Of a stretch of DNA of 64,000 nucleotides, positions 26,315 to 41,300 are shown piece after piece. Numbering within the stretch: the first letter of the stretch is position 1; each line of letters begins with the position of its first letter. Source of the stretch: Phallusia mammillata (lineage: Eukaryota > Chordata > Ascidiacea > Phlebobranchia > Ascidiidae); contig QLIY01000606.1 in assembly GCA_003260075.1 (NCBI GenBank), forward strand, positions 35,900 through 99,899, given 5' to 3'. The notes under the pieces are model-generated. The model ran no database searches. It was not told where the DNA came from and was given only the letters and a program-made list of their open reading frames with translations. The position numbers and the translations under genes are program-made.

Positions 26315-29300
26315 TTCCGAATCTTGTAGCCAAATTTCAGGAGCATGTATCTCATTAAAAATGAATTGCCAGAAAATTTCGCCTGTTTTTGAGTTATTTT
26401 TTTGGTTTGTGCCTGAATTTCAGCACATGGTAAGCCATGAATCGCTATTAAATAGACACAGACTCCCCCCCCCCTTGCCAGAAAATTTCGCCTGTTTTTG
26501 AGTTATTTTTTTGGTTTGTGCCCGAATTTCAGCACATGGTAAGCCATGAATCGCTATTAAATAGACATTTGGGCCACCGACCAAAAAAGTTTGGGAACCC
26601 CTGGTGTAAACCTACGAATATTTTTGCAGGATGAAATTGGTGTTGGATTGTTAAAGGAACGGCTCGATGTTGAAACTCTAGAAACTTTGGGTTTAATTAC
26701 GAGCACAAAACTTTTCCAGCAAAAATACATTAAAACCAAAACACGGCTTTTGTAAGTTTCACTATTTCTTACCTTCGATTTTTCTTAATAAATAACTTGC
26801 AAAGCTTTTTATGTAACTAGCCACAACTTTGACAATCTTTGGAGTGACTTTTAAAAGTGTTAGGATTTAAAATCTGTGCAATAAAATGGATTATGCAATT
26901 AAACAGAATAGTAAGCCTGTTTAGTTCATTATTAAGGGGTTATATTTTTGCCTAAAACTAATTGGCTATGTGCAACTTTTATTGGATAACTCAATTAAAC
27001 AATTTTGTTCGACCCAGTTGCCATTAGAATGACTAATTAAGAAAAAATGTGCAAGCTACGTTCCTTTATATTTCAGTTACAAACAACAGAAGTTTAACTT
27101 ATTACGTGAGGAAATGGAAGGCTACTCAAAGTTGAGTGTTGAACTTGGTGATTTGCATCGAAATCGAGTGACAGTGTCTGATCTTCTTCACAACATCAAA
27201 GGCCTAATAGGTAAACATTTAATTAATAGTTGTGCACTTTTAAACAACGATTTTCTCTCTATATACACTGCTAATTTATTTTGGTGACTGAACCCCCCCC
27301 CCCTTCACAACATCAAAGGCCTAATAGGTAAACATTTAATTAATAGTTGTGTACTTTTAAACAACGATTTTCTCTCTATATATATACACTGCTAATTTAT
27401 TATGGTGACTGAACATTTTATACAGTGCTAAAAGTGGCAGTCAAGACTCGATTGGTGTTAAACTTTATTTCTTCTTTCTTTTTTTCAGAATTTTTTTTGA
27501 AAAATGATATTTTTTCAGGTTGTTTTAACATTGATCCGAACCGTGTGTTGGACTTGATCTTGGAATCATTCGAATGTCATCCAGAATTAGCTCGGGAAAT
27601 ATTTGTACCATTGGTGGACAATTATCTTATTCTCTGCGAAAGGTCAACTTTGTGTCATTTGCTTGGCTTTAAGTTTCAGCATTACCAGGTACAAAACAAC
27701 AGAAATTTGATACACATAGACTCTCTCTATGTCATATAGCCACATGTACTTAATTGCCCCCAGATTGCTTTAGCCTAAACTCTATAAGTGTGTGATATCT
27801 TTTTTATACTTATTTCATGCAAAGTGCAAACCTGACATGTGACAACTAACTTCTATACAGTTTTTAGATTCTAATGCAGATGTTTTAACAGTTGCTGTTA
27901 TCTTTATCAGCACAAATGAATGTACCAAACATGTAAAGGCCTCTTGGTGTTTAATTCATAATCGAGCTACTATCCAAGTCTATAAAGTGTTTTCTGACTT
28001 TCCATATTTTGAAAAGTTACAGTAATGCAAGTTAAACTCAAATGACAATCTAATTATTGGGCACTTTTTGAAAAAAAAAATTTGATTTTTTTTTGTTTAA
28101 AACATTGTTGTACTTTTTCAGTCCAGCAAATTACCAACACCATCTTCTCTGTACAATGTTGCTGCACTCCTCATACAACATAATCTTGTTACACTGGATG
28201 ACTTGCTTTTGCATGTAAGTGTTAAAAAAGACCTGTACTGCGTTTAACAGGACTTAGCCTACTAATGGAATATATTCAAACTTGGCATAGCATTGTAAAG
28301 TTTGTTTTTATGTTAGTCATTTATATATCGGGTGTAACTGATGTGGCCCTCACATCACCGATGTTGACATGAGCATTTGCCAAAGCAGTTAAACAACAAA
28401 GCGGGCCATTATATTTGTGATTTAAATGTATGAACGTTACCATGTATAGAGTTCCATTTAAATACCATATTTTCAAAAACTTATTCTTCTGGCCCAGTTC
28501 ACTTTATCTAATCTTTATCTGGACTCTAATGTATCTCCATTACCAGCTGACACCAAATGATGAAGACTTACACAAGGAGTGGGATAAATATGTGGAGGAA
28601 ACTACAGAGGAGGCGAGGAGGAGCACGGTGATGGTTCTCAATCCCACAGAGAAGAAAGAAGAGAAGACGAACCAGATGGACGTTGATGTGAGAAATGATC
28701 ATGTTTTACACATAGAAAATAGTCGGTGAAACAGGATTTTTTGCTGTTTCATCAGTACTGTCTATTGTATAATCAAACGTTCAAGGCTTTTCAATGTTTA
28801 ATGTTTAAATTTATTAATTATATTCAGTAAAAAAAAAAATAGTAAAAAATGATCAAAACTTACTACTTCGCTTTCTTTTCTGATGAATATTGTAAATATT
28901 TGTAAACACATTTATGACATATCAACAGAATTTTTAGCTCTTAAATTTACCCTGGGTAAACCCCCCCCCCACATTTATGACATGTTCTACACTCTTTCAG
29001 GATTTTAAAGTCTTGCATAATTTTTGCTTCGAATTAACTATTAAGGCACCCAATAAAAAATTAGAACATTTTTAAGCTGAATAATATTTTTGTGAATCCT
29101 GCAACGGTTAGTCTCATTTTAGTCTCATTCTGATTTTGGGCTTAGAATCACTGCTATGGTTGATACTGGTCAACAACTTCATGACTTTATTGTTCCACAG
29201 AAAAAACAACTTTTTTTGTTTCCCCCCCCCCCTTGTTATTTCTACTGGTTTATTCGACCAATCGAATCAGTTTTTTCAAATAATCAAAAATTGTTCGTTT

Positions 29301-32300
29301 ATTTTTGAAAAGTTAGCAAAAGTCCTGTAAGCCATGAGGAAAATTTATAATATTACAATATTTTTAAATTTGATGAAATTTTTTCATAGATACTACAGGA
29401 CTATTTGAACTTAAGGCCAAAATTGTATGTCCCCCCCCCCCACAGAAACCATTGAATCAGAAGTTTGGATTATGTGAAGCTCTTCTGCTGATTGGAGATT
29501 GGGAAAATACACAAAAGTTACTCAACAAGTTTTCATGGAACCAACTGATTTCATACAAACCTATCGCCACGGCGATGTGCAAACTCGGATCTTACTTACT
29601 CGATCCTCTTTATAAAAAGTAAGAAGATATTTTTAACTTTGAAAAATTACAATATAATACTGACTTTGACAAATTGTTATTCTTACTGGTTTATTCGACC
29701 AATCGAACCTTTATCAGTTTTTTAAATAACCAAAAATTGTTTATTTTTTTAAAAAAAGTTAGCAGAAGTCCTGTAAGCTATGGGGAAAATTGACAATATT
29801 ACAATATTTTTTTAATTTGATGAAATTTCTTCATAGATACTACAGGACTATTTGAAGGCCAAAATCGTATGTGTCTACATGTTAAATAGCAAACAAATGT
29901 TAGATTTTTGTTTAGGGGGGATTTTTGGCCAGATAATTTTTTACAAATTCTATGCCTCTACCTTCAGAATATTAACTCCGCCTTAAAGAGTACGACTCCA
30001 CTTACTTTGGAATGAAACTCTGCCTTCACAACTCTTTCCATGGTTACTAAAACACATTTTTAATGTTTTCCCGCTTTTTACATTACAGAGTTGGGTTGAT
30101 GAAAGGGTCACGATCTTCGAAGATCTCATATCCTGCTCATTGTTCCCCTCCCATCCCAGCATCCTCTTTCAATGATCTTCCAACATCAGTCTTCCCCCTC
30201 ATGAGAAGATTGGGACCTTATGCATCACTCGATCCCGTACTCCTCATGAAAGTTGCAAGAACTGCAAAAAGTTTTATGAAAGAGGTGGACATTTGAATTT
30301 CTTAATAAAAGTGTTGTGTAGAAATTGCATTTTTGGTTAAAAGTTTGCAAAAATAAATGTGTGAGTTAATGTACCAAAAAAGATTTGTTGTGTTTGTGAC
30401 AAGTACTTGCTTTTGCATGCAAGTGTTAAAAATGCGACTAGTACTGCTTTACACAGAATTTGTCCTGGTATGCTAATTTTCAGCGTTTTGTAATGTTTGT
30501 CACAAGTACACCTTGAAAGTTTTGTGTATAACCACAAAAATGATTTCTTTTTTGGTTTTCAGTATCATTCAGCAAATTCACAGGACCAACAAAATATGGT
30601 ACGTTATGAAAGTAACGCAAATCTATTTGTATCACACTAAGCCGCTTAAAGTTGCTCAAAAGAAACCCCCCCCCCTATTAATCCAAGTTTGGTCCCCGTG
30701 AAATTTGACCCCGAATGACCCAGTGGTTCACCCACAGACCCCCAAAACGTAACATTTTTAAGCCCCCCCCCCTCAACACAATGAGTGAAACTCAACCACT
30801 TTCTAGTTGCTGCAAATCTTATTAGGCCATTAAAATGGCTTGGTTGATTGGACAAACTTATTCCCTAAATTGAGCCTGGATGTTTAGAATTGTTTTAAGC
30901 AGGGAGTCGAACCGCTTGTCGTATGGGTTCGGTTCGGTGAAAAATGTATATTTTCGGGTTCGGTTTTGTTCTGGTTTGGGCAAATTATTCGGTCTGAACC
31001 GGTTTACGGTTTTTAAACCGGTTCAAATGTTTATTCGTGTTAATTTAATTCTACCCATCATCTACCTGGCCTTATCAAACTCCAAAAAAATTTTGCTGGT
31101 GCATTGGTATTTTTGACACGCGCTATAAGTGTTATCTCGCGTATTCTTTAGTGCGCTGTTTTACAAAAAAATCACAAAATATAAAACAGACTGCATTTTT
31201 TACTGGTTCGGTTCCGGTTCGGGTCCAGCGCCAAATAAAATAATGGGGTTCAACTCCGGTTCGGGTTTAATGAAATAAACCGCTCAAACCGGTTCGCGGG
31301 TTCGGGTTCAGTTCCGGTTCGACTCCCTGGTTTTAAGTGCTAAAAGTAATCATGCTTTCATTGACAAGATGTAACAGTTCAATTAAACCAAAGTCATTTG
31401 TTTTACTGTATGTTTGTATTTTATATGGCACATTTTTATGCTTATTGCGCAACAAGTAGTCAGTGTAGGTCAGTGGTTCTCAAACTTTTTTTGTTGCGAC
31501 ACCCCTGGACAAGTTTTTCTGGACTTGTGACGCACCAGCAAACAAAATTAAACGAGGAAACTTGTTAATTATTAAAGTTGTGTTTATTGATACAACAACA
31601 AAAAGCCACGAAACGGGGGGGGGGGAATGAAATTAACCACTCAAACCGGTTCGCGGGTTCGATTCCCTGGTTTTAAGTGCTAAAAGTAATCATGCTTTCA
31701 TTGACAAGATGTAACAGTTCAATTTAACCAAAGTCAATTGTTTTACTGTATGTTTGTATTTTATATGGCACATTTTAATGTTTATTGCGCAACAAGTAGT
31801 CATTGTAGGTCAGTGGTTCTCAAACTTTTTTTGTTGCGACGCCCCTGGACAAGGGGGGGGGGGACACCAGGGCATCGCGACGCACAGTTTGAGAACTACT
31901 GGTGTAGGTGATAAAAAACTGATAGAACATATTATTTTTCCAGTGCGAAATATATGGAGGCTGGCTTGATATGATCAGCATTGTGCTTCTACCATCATTG
32001 TCACTTCTACCGTGCAACGCCAACATATCGGAAGAAATATGGATGGTTATCAAATCATTAACCTACCAAACGAGGTTGGTTTTGGATATTATATAGCAAA
32101 TTACCAATTAAAATTACTCAAAAATTAAACAATTTTGCAAATAAAATGCCCCTTTTTAAAATTGTGTAATAAATAAAAACAATTAAATTATGCTAAAGTG
32201 TTTACTAACAGTGTTAAAAAGGGGGGGGGGTGATAAAAAACTGATAGAACGTATTATTTTTACAGTGCGAGGTATATGGAGGCTGGCTTGATATGATCAG

Positions 32301-35300
32301 CATTGTGCTTCTCCCATCATTGTCACTGTTACCGTGCAATGCCAACATATCGGAAGAAATATGGATGGTCATCAAGTCATTAACCTACCAAACAAGGTTG
32401 GTTTTTGATATTATAAAAACAATTAGCAATTAAAGTTACTCCAAAATTAAACAAATTTGCAAATGAAATGTGCCCTTTTAATATTGTGTAATAGATAAAA
32501 TCAATTAAATTATGCTAAAGTGTTTACTAACAGTGTTAAAAACTTAATATTGTTTGCTGGTTATTGGAAATTTTTTGATTTGGATTTCATTTTTATTCTT
32601 TTTTGTAGGTATCGACTTTATGGGGAGTGGAAAAATCTAACTTATGAAAAATACCCCCAACTTTTGTTAGCAAAAAGTCAGACTATTGACAGAACCAAAT
32701 ACATCATGAGGTAAATGAATCTTAAGTTTAGTTCACATATGGTTCATGTACATTATATATCAGGGGTGGGCAACCTGTGGTCCGCGGGCTACATGCGGCC
32801 CTTCATTAAAGGTTGTGCGGTCCACAGAGACGCTTGGATTTCAAAAGGACTGGCAAACGAGTTCAATTATTACATATTTTTGAGCTGATTAATGCGGGGG
32901 GGGGGGCCAGACTATTGACAGAACCAAATACATCATGAGGTAAATAAAACTAAAGTTTAAGAAATACATGGTTTATCATGTTTTTTAAAGTTTACCCATT
33001 TCTTCAAGTTATAACCACCGTAAATTATTTTTTAAAGTTTATATCTATCTTTGTAGACGACTGACCAAAGAAAATGTGAAACAAACTGGCAGACAGATGG
33101 GAAAACTGAGTCACAGTAACCCAACTATCCTGTTTGATTGTGTAAGTATATTACACCCTCAAAAATATATGCAGAAAAACTCGTTTTATCACATGATTTT
33201 TTTGCCTTAAAAAATGCACAATATTTATAAGAATGGGCAAAATGTTAAAAATTATTGGAATTTATGTATTTTATAAGTAGAACATACACTCCAATCGTTT
33301 TTATCCCATTTGGAAATGTTTGTCCACTCTTGACAAATTTATTATGTTTATTTGTATCCAGCAGAATATTTTGATAATTAAATGCTTGCTAAAAAAAACC
33401 TTACATATGGCTTGTTATAATTTTATCCAAGTACTTTCACTTTAGTGCAAAATAATGCTATCTAACATGTAAATTGTATGTGTTTGTGCAGATTTTGTCA
33501 CAGATTCAGCGTTATGACAATCTCATTGGGGGGGGGGTATGTTTTTAAAGTTTACCTATTTTCTATCAAGTTGTAATTAAAAAAAATCGTTTTAAATTAA
33601 TCTCATTTTTTGTAGACGGCTGACCAAAGAAAATGTGAAACAAACTGGCAGACAGATGGGCAAACTGAGCCATAGTAACCCAACTATCTTGTTCGATTGT
33701 GTAAGTATATCAGATCCTCATGGAATTAAGGATCGAAAAAAGCCTTTATCTGTATTAAGTGTTTGTTTTTCTTTGTTGTGCCCTGAGTAATGTACAATGT
33801 TTTTGAGGACCAGGAAAAGTGATCTATGTAAATAAGGAATTTTTTTAAAACCACATTTTACAATGTTTGTATACCACATTTTTTGATTGTGTTTTTAAAA
33901 ATAGCCTCACATATGACTTGCCATCGTTTTATCCAATTACTTTCACTTTGTGCAAACATTCTTTGCTAACATATAAATTATATGTTTGCAGATTCTGTCA
34001 CAGATCCAGCGTTATGACAATCTCATTATGCCTGTTGTTGATGCCCTTAAATACCTGACCAATCTCACATATGATGTACTGGCCTGTATCCTTCGCAGTG
34101 TTTTTTTAAGGTGTTCAAATTTCTCCAGCGGTTTCCCAAAATTGCCAGCAGCCTAATAAATAATTCGTTTAAGCAAATATGGCTATTTTTTGATATTTAA
34201 ATGAAACACTTGCGGTCTCTTAAAACTACTTAGCGGTCACCCAAACCAAACCTTAAAAAAAAAACCTGATCCTTCATGTTATGTAAAAATTTCAATTGTA
34301 GTTTTAATTGTCTTATTATATTGTTCCTAGTTCCTGTAAAATGTATTCAAAAAGTTAAACAAAAAATGATTATTAATGCAAATTATAGTATGCCAGGACC
34401 ATTGCAGGCTATATACCGAATTAATAATATAATTGTGTAACTTGTTATAACTTGAATTATTAAGTTATATTCCATTAAAGATATGGATTTCCTTCAGACG
34501 TCTATTATTTGCTAGTTTGTCTCACACATATGTCCATTATTTTTCCTTTACTTACCGCTGTACTTCAGTCTGCATTATAGAGGCCCTCGCCAATCCATTA
34601 AAGGAAAGAATGAAGCACGATGACACAAATATATCAAATTGGCTGCAAAGTAAGATTTGTTGATCGAAATTTTTGTGTCTGATAAACTATCAACATTTAT
34701 TGTGTGTGATTTAAACTTTAGGTAAATGACAGACTGATGCCTGAAATTGTTTCGTAAAATTACAAGGGGGTTGTTACATTAAACCAGGGGTTCTTAACCA
34801 GGGGTGCACGGACCCCCAAGGGGTACGAGAACTGTTCCTAGGGGGTGCGGGAATGCTGAATCATTAAGGTTGGTTAGATCTATTCTATATAAATACAAAA
34901 ATCAAGAGGGGTGCGAAAATTGGTTGGTGATTTGAAAGGGGGGCAGCAAGGAAAAAAGGTTAAGAACCACTGGTGTAAAATATGTAAATAAATTTATTCA
35001 CTGCCAACCTTTTTGAAAGTAATTTTATAGGCATACTCGACCTTTTTTGAATGTTTATTTAATACCCTTATATAGCAGTGATATTACAGCAAATATTTAA
35101 TATAATCCCTCAAAATGATGTACCTGCACACATGTAATCAATCATTTAGGAGAATTTATATATGTTGTTGCCTGTAGAAATACATTTTTTTTGTCATTTT
35201 TATGAAAATTCAACAACTAACTGCAATAACTAAGAAGACATTATCTGGATATTAAATTGAAACATGTTTTTCTGNAAAATGAGTAAAGATGTTGAAAATT

Positions 35301-38300
35301 ACTGTTGCATTTTTCAGTCTGGATTTGTTGATCATGAAAGAGGTGGTTCAGAAAATGTCTGGCATCGAAATATCTGAGGAAATCACCAGTGACCAACTTG
35401 AAGCGTTGGCTGGTGGCGAAATACTTAAAGCTGAGGTAATATATAACGGTGGTTCAAAGATCAGGAACAAAAAATGCCACTTTTTTACAATAGTTAATTT
35501 GAATTATGACCCAAGAAGAAATATTCCCAACGGGGGGGGGGATGCTGAATCATTAAGATTGGTTAGGTCTATTCTATATAAATACAAAAATCAAGAGGGG
35601 TGCAAAAATTGGTTGGTGATTTGAAAGGGAAGGAAAAAAGGTTAAGAACCATTGCATTAAACTTAATAATTTTTCATTTCGTTTCAGGTCTTGCAAGTTT
35701 TTGTGGAGCGATTTTCAAGAAATATCCCATAGAACTCTCAGGACTGCTCCAGTATGTTGCTAACCAACTAAAAGCTGGAAAAAGGTAAAAAAGACTTTGA
35801 TTTTTTAAATCAATTGAAACCTTACACTTAAATTTAACTAAGATGGCCAAGTAGTTATTTTTAGGTAAAACCTTTATTTGAAGAGACGTTTTTTCCAACT
35901 AGATTTTAAATTGATTTGGACTAAAAAATGAGTTACAAATTACTATTGCATTTTTCAGTCTGGATTTGTTAATTATGAAAGAAGTGGTTCAGAAAATGTC
36001 TGGCATCGAAATATCTGAGGAAATTACCAGTGACCAACTTGAAGCGTTGGCTGGTGGAGAAATACTTAAAGCTGAGGTAATATATAACGGTGGTTCAAAA
36101 GATCAGGAACAAAAAATGCCACTTTTATAGAATAGTTAATTTGAATTATGACCCAAGAAGAAATATTGCCAACAAAAAGATTTTACCTAAGAACTAGCTA
36201 AAACTTTAACAAAAAAGACATAACAATCAAATATCTGACAAAAAATCTTTTTATTTTTCTCTAAAAAGATTATCCTGGGTAATGGCATTTTGCAAACATT
36301 TTGGGGGGGGGGAAGATTTACTTTGTTTATTTGCTAAACCTTACCTAAGATCATGCTAAAACTTTAACAAAAAGACATAACAATTAAATATCTGGCAAAA
36401 AATCTTTCTGTTTTTCTCCAAAAATATTATCCTGGGTAATGCCATTTTGCCAACATTTTTTCAGTGATTAACAAGAATATGATATGAAACTAATAGTAGT
36501 TACAGTTCAAAAATTATGTTGCAATAAACCAGAATGTACAATTACCCTTTGTTTGGGATTTGTTGTAAGGTGAATTTTAACATGTAAAGTATTAACCATT
36601 GGTTTCTATTTTCAGGGCGGTTACTTTGGCCAAATCCGAAACACTAAGAAATCATCGAATCGTTTGAAAGAAGCTTTGATTGAGCAGAATCTTGCTATCC
36701 CACTTTGCTTGCTGATGGCTCAACAAAGACAAGGGATAGTTTTCCATGAAAGTTCAGATATTCACCTTAAACTTGTAGGGAAACTAACTGACCAGGTAAC
36801 AAGTTGGCATAAAATTATGAGCTAGTTTGCTTTTAAAAACATGTCCAGAGTTACTCCAGAAATGATAAAAAAACTGTTTATTTTGTCCATTTTTAGCCCA
36901 TTTGCTTTTCAGCCCCATTTTTTTTAATATTTAAATTTGACTTTCTTTATCTTTTTCATAATTTTTTTTCAAAAACCAAACTGCCAACTAGCTTTTATAT
37001 ACATTTTTGCAAATGTTTGAACAATCACTGTCGTCAAAATTGTCACAAAGTCATTGGTATGACAACAGCAATTATTTAAACTGAGACATTTTCTAGAATT
37101 TTTTTTCAGAAAGTTGCTAAACTTTAACTTCTTATATTTCAACATTGTTATTTTACAGTGCCACGATACCTTGGTGCAGTTTGGTAACTTTCTTGCCATC
37201 CAACTTGGGATTGATGAATATTTACGTCGATTTCCTGCCATCGACGTTCTTGCAGCAGGGGGGGGGGAGTGATTAACAAGAATATGATATTAAACTAACA
37301 GTAGTTGCAGTTCAAAATTAAGGTTGTATTAAACTGGAATTTGCAATAACCCTTTATTAGTTATTTCGGTTTGTGGTAATGGTAAATTTAACACATGCAA
37401 AGTATTAACTATTAGTGGATATTTTTAGGGCGGTTACTTCGGTCAAATCCGAAACACTAAGAAGTCATCAAATCGCCTGAAAGAAGCCTTGATTGAGCAG
37501 AACCTTGCTATCCCACTTTGCTTGCTGATGGCTCAACAAAGACAAGGGATAGTTTTCCATGAAAGTTCAGATATTCACCTTAAACTTGTTGGGAAACTGA
37601 CAGACCAGGTAAAATTTGCAAAATATTATGAGCCGTTTTTGTCTTTTAAAAACTGAGTTAATTTTGTTTTGTCGTTTTTCAGCCCATTTGGCTAAAGTCC
37701 TATTTTTTTCATGTAAATGCGACTTTTTTTACTCAGTTATTTTAATTAAAAACAAAATTACCATAGAACGTGTACATAGTAAATGTATGTTGTCGCACAT
37801 TTTTTAACAATCGCCGTTGCCAACAATACTTACAAAGTCATTGGCATAAAAACAGATATTGTTCATAGTGAGAAATTGTTCTTTTTCAATTTGTTTTTCG
37901 TGCATGTCTAAAAAATGTTTCAGAAAGTTGCAATTTCACAAATAAACTTACTGATTTCATGAAAGGATGCTTATTGTTCAACACCATTGCTTTACAGTGC
38001 CACGATACCTTGGTGCAGTTTGGTAATTTTCTTGCCATCCAACTTGGCATTGATGAATATTTACGTCGATTTCCTGCCATCGACGTTCTTGCAGCAGATT
38101 TCCACACCCCTTCAGATGTTGCATTCTTTCTATCAAGACCCATGTTCTCCCATCAGATCAATGTAAGTTTTTAAAGAATAGTTACCAATGAATTAATTTT
38201 AAATAGAACAACAATAGTGAATATTTTTTGCAAAGAGTTTTGTAACTTGTACATGCATCTGGGCAGAAACAATTGCTCAAACAAAACAGAATTGATCAAT

Positions 38301-41300
38301 ATTTCAACTAAAGTATCAAAAACGTTGTCAAAGCACTATGGGGTCTCAGTGGTTCTTAACTGGTGATCTATGATGACTTTGTAGACATTGTTTTAACAGG
38401 ACTGGTGGTCCATGGCCTGAAACATGTTGAGAACTACTGTGTCATTTACCAATTACCATACAGTGTTTTCAAATTACGATTTGGCCTCAATCACCACTTA
38501 CAATCTGCCAAGCAAAAAAACTAATTGCCATTATGCCATCCTGGCCAAACTGTGGGGGGGGGGAAGAACTACTGTGTCATTTACCAATTATCATACAGTG
38601 TTTGCAAATTACCATTTGGCCTCAATCACCACTTACAATGTGCCAAGCAAAAAAACTAATTGCCATTATGCCATCCTGGCCAAACTGTCTCTGTCTTGTG
38701 GTAAAGTTTGATAAATTGTGGGTTGTTTTTTAGACAAAGTATGATGAGCTTCGTAAAGTTGAACGATCGAAACCAAAGTCTGATCAGAATAAAACCCAGC
38801 GATATATTGATGCTGCAGATTTGGTTATTACACCAATCTGTTCGTTAGTCAGCAAGATGCATTCAAACAAGGTACTGAATCAATAAGTTGTTTTAGCGAT
38901 ATTGGAAAAAAGTAAGTAATAAAAACTTGAAAAAGATTTCTGTACAGGTGTAACCTAATTTGGCAAAGTGGTTTTGCAAAAGAATCTGGTCAATCGCATG
39001 CCTAGTTTGCCAAACTTTTTTATGAAAATAAAGAAAATATACAAATAACAGAGTTTTTTGGTACCAAATCATAGACTTCGGATCTAAAATTCCTATGCAT
39101 TTAAACCAAATATGTGATTAAGTGACATACAATGAACTAGATTATTCTGCGGCTTTGTGCAGCATTCAACATTTTTACCAATACGCAAGCACACAGATAA
39201 ACTTAGTGTTAAGGAAGTAGAAATAAATAACCATTGATTTATATGTTACTGTCACTTTGTGTGGTTGGTAGTTTATGAGGTAAAGACATGATAGGGGGGG
39301 GGGTCCGATCTGTTCGTTGGTGAGCAAGATGCATTCAAACAAGGTACTTGACTTGACGAGTTGTTTTGATCAGATGTCGATATTGGAAAAAAGAGTATTT
39401 ATAAAACTAGAAAAATGATTCTTGACAGGTTTATCTTAATTTGGCAGCTTGGTTTTGCAGGGGAATCTGGTCAATTGCATATCCATTTTATTTAGCTTTT
39501 TATGCAAATAATCAAAATATGCATGTAACTAATATGCAAATCAATTTTTTTTTGTTACCAAACCATAGACTTGGGATAATAAAAATCTCAGTTTTAACCA
39601 AATATGCCATTAAGTGACATGCAATTAACCAGACTTTTCTGTAACTTTAAACAGAATTCAACAATTTTTCGAATACACAAGCAGCACAAATAGATAAAAC
39701 TTTTACTATCACTTTGTGTGGTTGGTAGTTTATGAGGTAAAGACATAATAAAATGTTTTAAACTTGCTACAGGTTTGGCTTGATATCTCACCGAGGTTCT
39801 ACACAACATTCTGGACCTTAAACTTGTACGACATCGAGGTCCCTAAGTCTGCTTACAGTCGAGAAATAAGTAAACTCAAAACAACTATCCAAGGAATTGA
39901 ACATGAAGGGGTAAGTGTGTGGTAACTTTTCACACACAAAACTTTTGGGGGGGGGGTCGTTTCAGGTTATATATTAGTAAAATTGATGATTTATGTATTA
40001 GTAAAATTTGTTAAAAAACCTAATAAAATGGTTTAAACTTTCTACAGGTTTGGCTTGATATCTCGCCGAGGTTCTACACAACATTCTGGACCTTAAACTT
40101 GTACGACATCGAAGTGCCTAAATCTGCATACAGCCGTGAAATAAGTAAACTCAAAACAACTATCCAAGGAATCGAACATGAAGGGGTAAGTGTGTGGTAA
40201 CTTTTCACACACAAAACTTTTCATTTCCTCTTTATTATGGGTCTCCTGTTCTGAAGAATGTATAATAGAACATATGAAATGGATATATATAGTAAAGCCA
40301 CATTTCTAGTTTCTTGGGCATTTTTGAACAAAAAACACATGTTGCCCGCCTTATTTGCATTGTTCTCAAACAACAAGGTTACAAAGATTTATACTCCCAT
40401 TGCTTTTGATATACATTTGCAGTACCTAACAATCGCTGAAATTTTGTTATGGATTAGTTAACATAATGTTGTTTATGTGTTCATCAGTCTCACGACACTC
40501 GTAAGAAGCGAGAAAAAGAAAGATGTGAGAATCTCATCCAGAAGTTGAAAGAGGAAGAGAAGAAACAAGAAGATTATCGAAATCGAGTTCGAGCAAGGTT
40601 TGAGAGTGAAAGGGCTGGATGGTTTCTCGCAAGTAAGTTATCTGTTGTTTACATAAGAAATATTAAAGTATATCGACAATTTTTAATTTTTCTGTTTCAC
40701 TGAGATAGCTTGTTTGTTTTGTTTTGATAAATTCTTCCTAATTTTCTGAAAAAAGGGGATCTTTGTTTAGGTTTTTTTTAGCAAAAATGTAAAAAATGCC
40801 ATTTAACTCTCCTATGATTTTTCTTGAATTTGGTGTTTCATTTTTTGACACATAAAAACCTATTCTTTACAGAAACCACAAAGAACGACACCATCACCAA
40901 GTTCCTACAGCTCTGTGTTTTCCCTCGAAGCATATTTTCTCCTCTCGATGCAGTTTATTGTGCAAAGTTTATCCACATTCTACATCAGCTGAAAACTCCA
41001 AACTTCTCCACTCTGCTGTGCTTTGACAGGGTAAGGAAATATATACATGATTGTTAACCACATACATGGATTGGCAAAATATAGGAAAGCCTCATTTCAG
41101 TATTTGTACGCTTTTGGTCTTTCGGTGGGTTCACCACTGAGCCTGTGTAGCTCAGTGGGAAGAGCGCGAGTCCCGGAAAGACTCCTGTAGTGGGTTCGAA
41201 TGGGGGGGGGGAATTGTTAACCACATACATGGATTGACAAAATATAGGAAAACCTCATTTGAGTATTTGTATGCTTTTGGTCTTTCGGTGGGTTCACCAC

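Noticed and set aside
31944-32396. Mutually exclusive tandem exons in THOC2
   Set aside because: The pattern affects many exons in two unrelated genes as well as introns and intergenic DNA. Copies are often truncated at the run, and gene order is sometimes violated. Haplotype duplication explains all cases at once.
41141-41201. A working tRNA gene in the left tRNA-like copy
   Set aside because: The 3' half of the T-arm and acceptor is cut off by the G run, so no cloverleaf can form.
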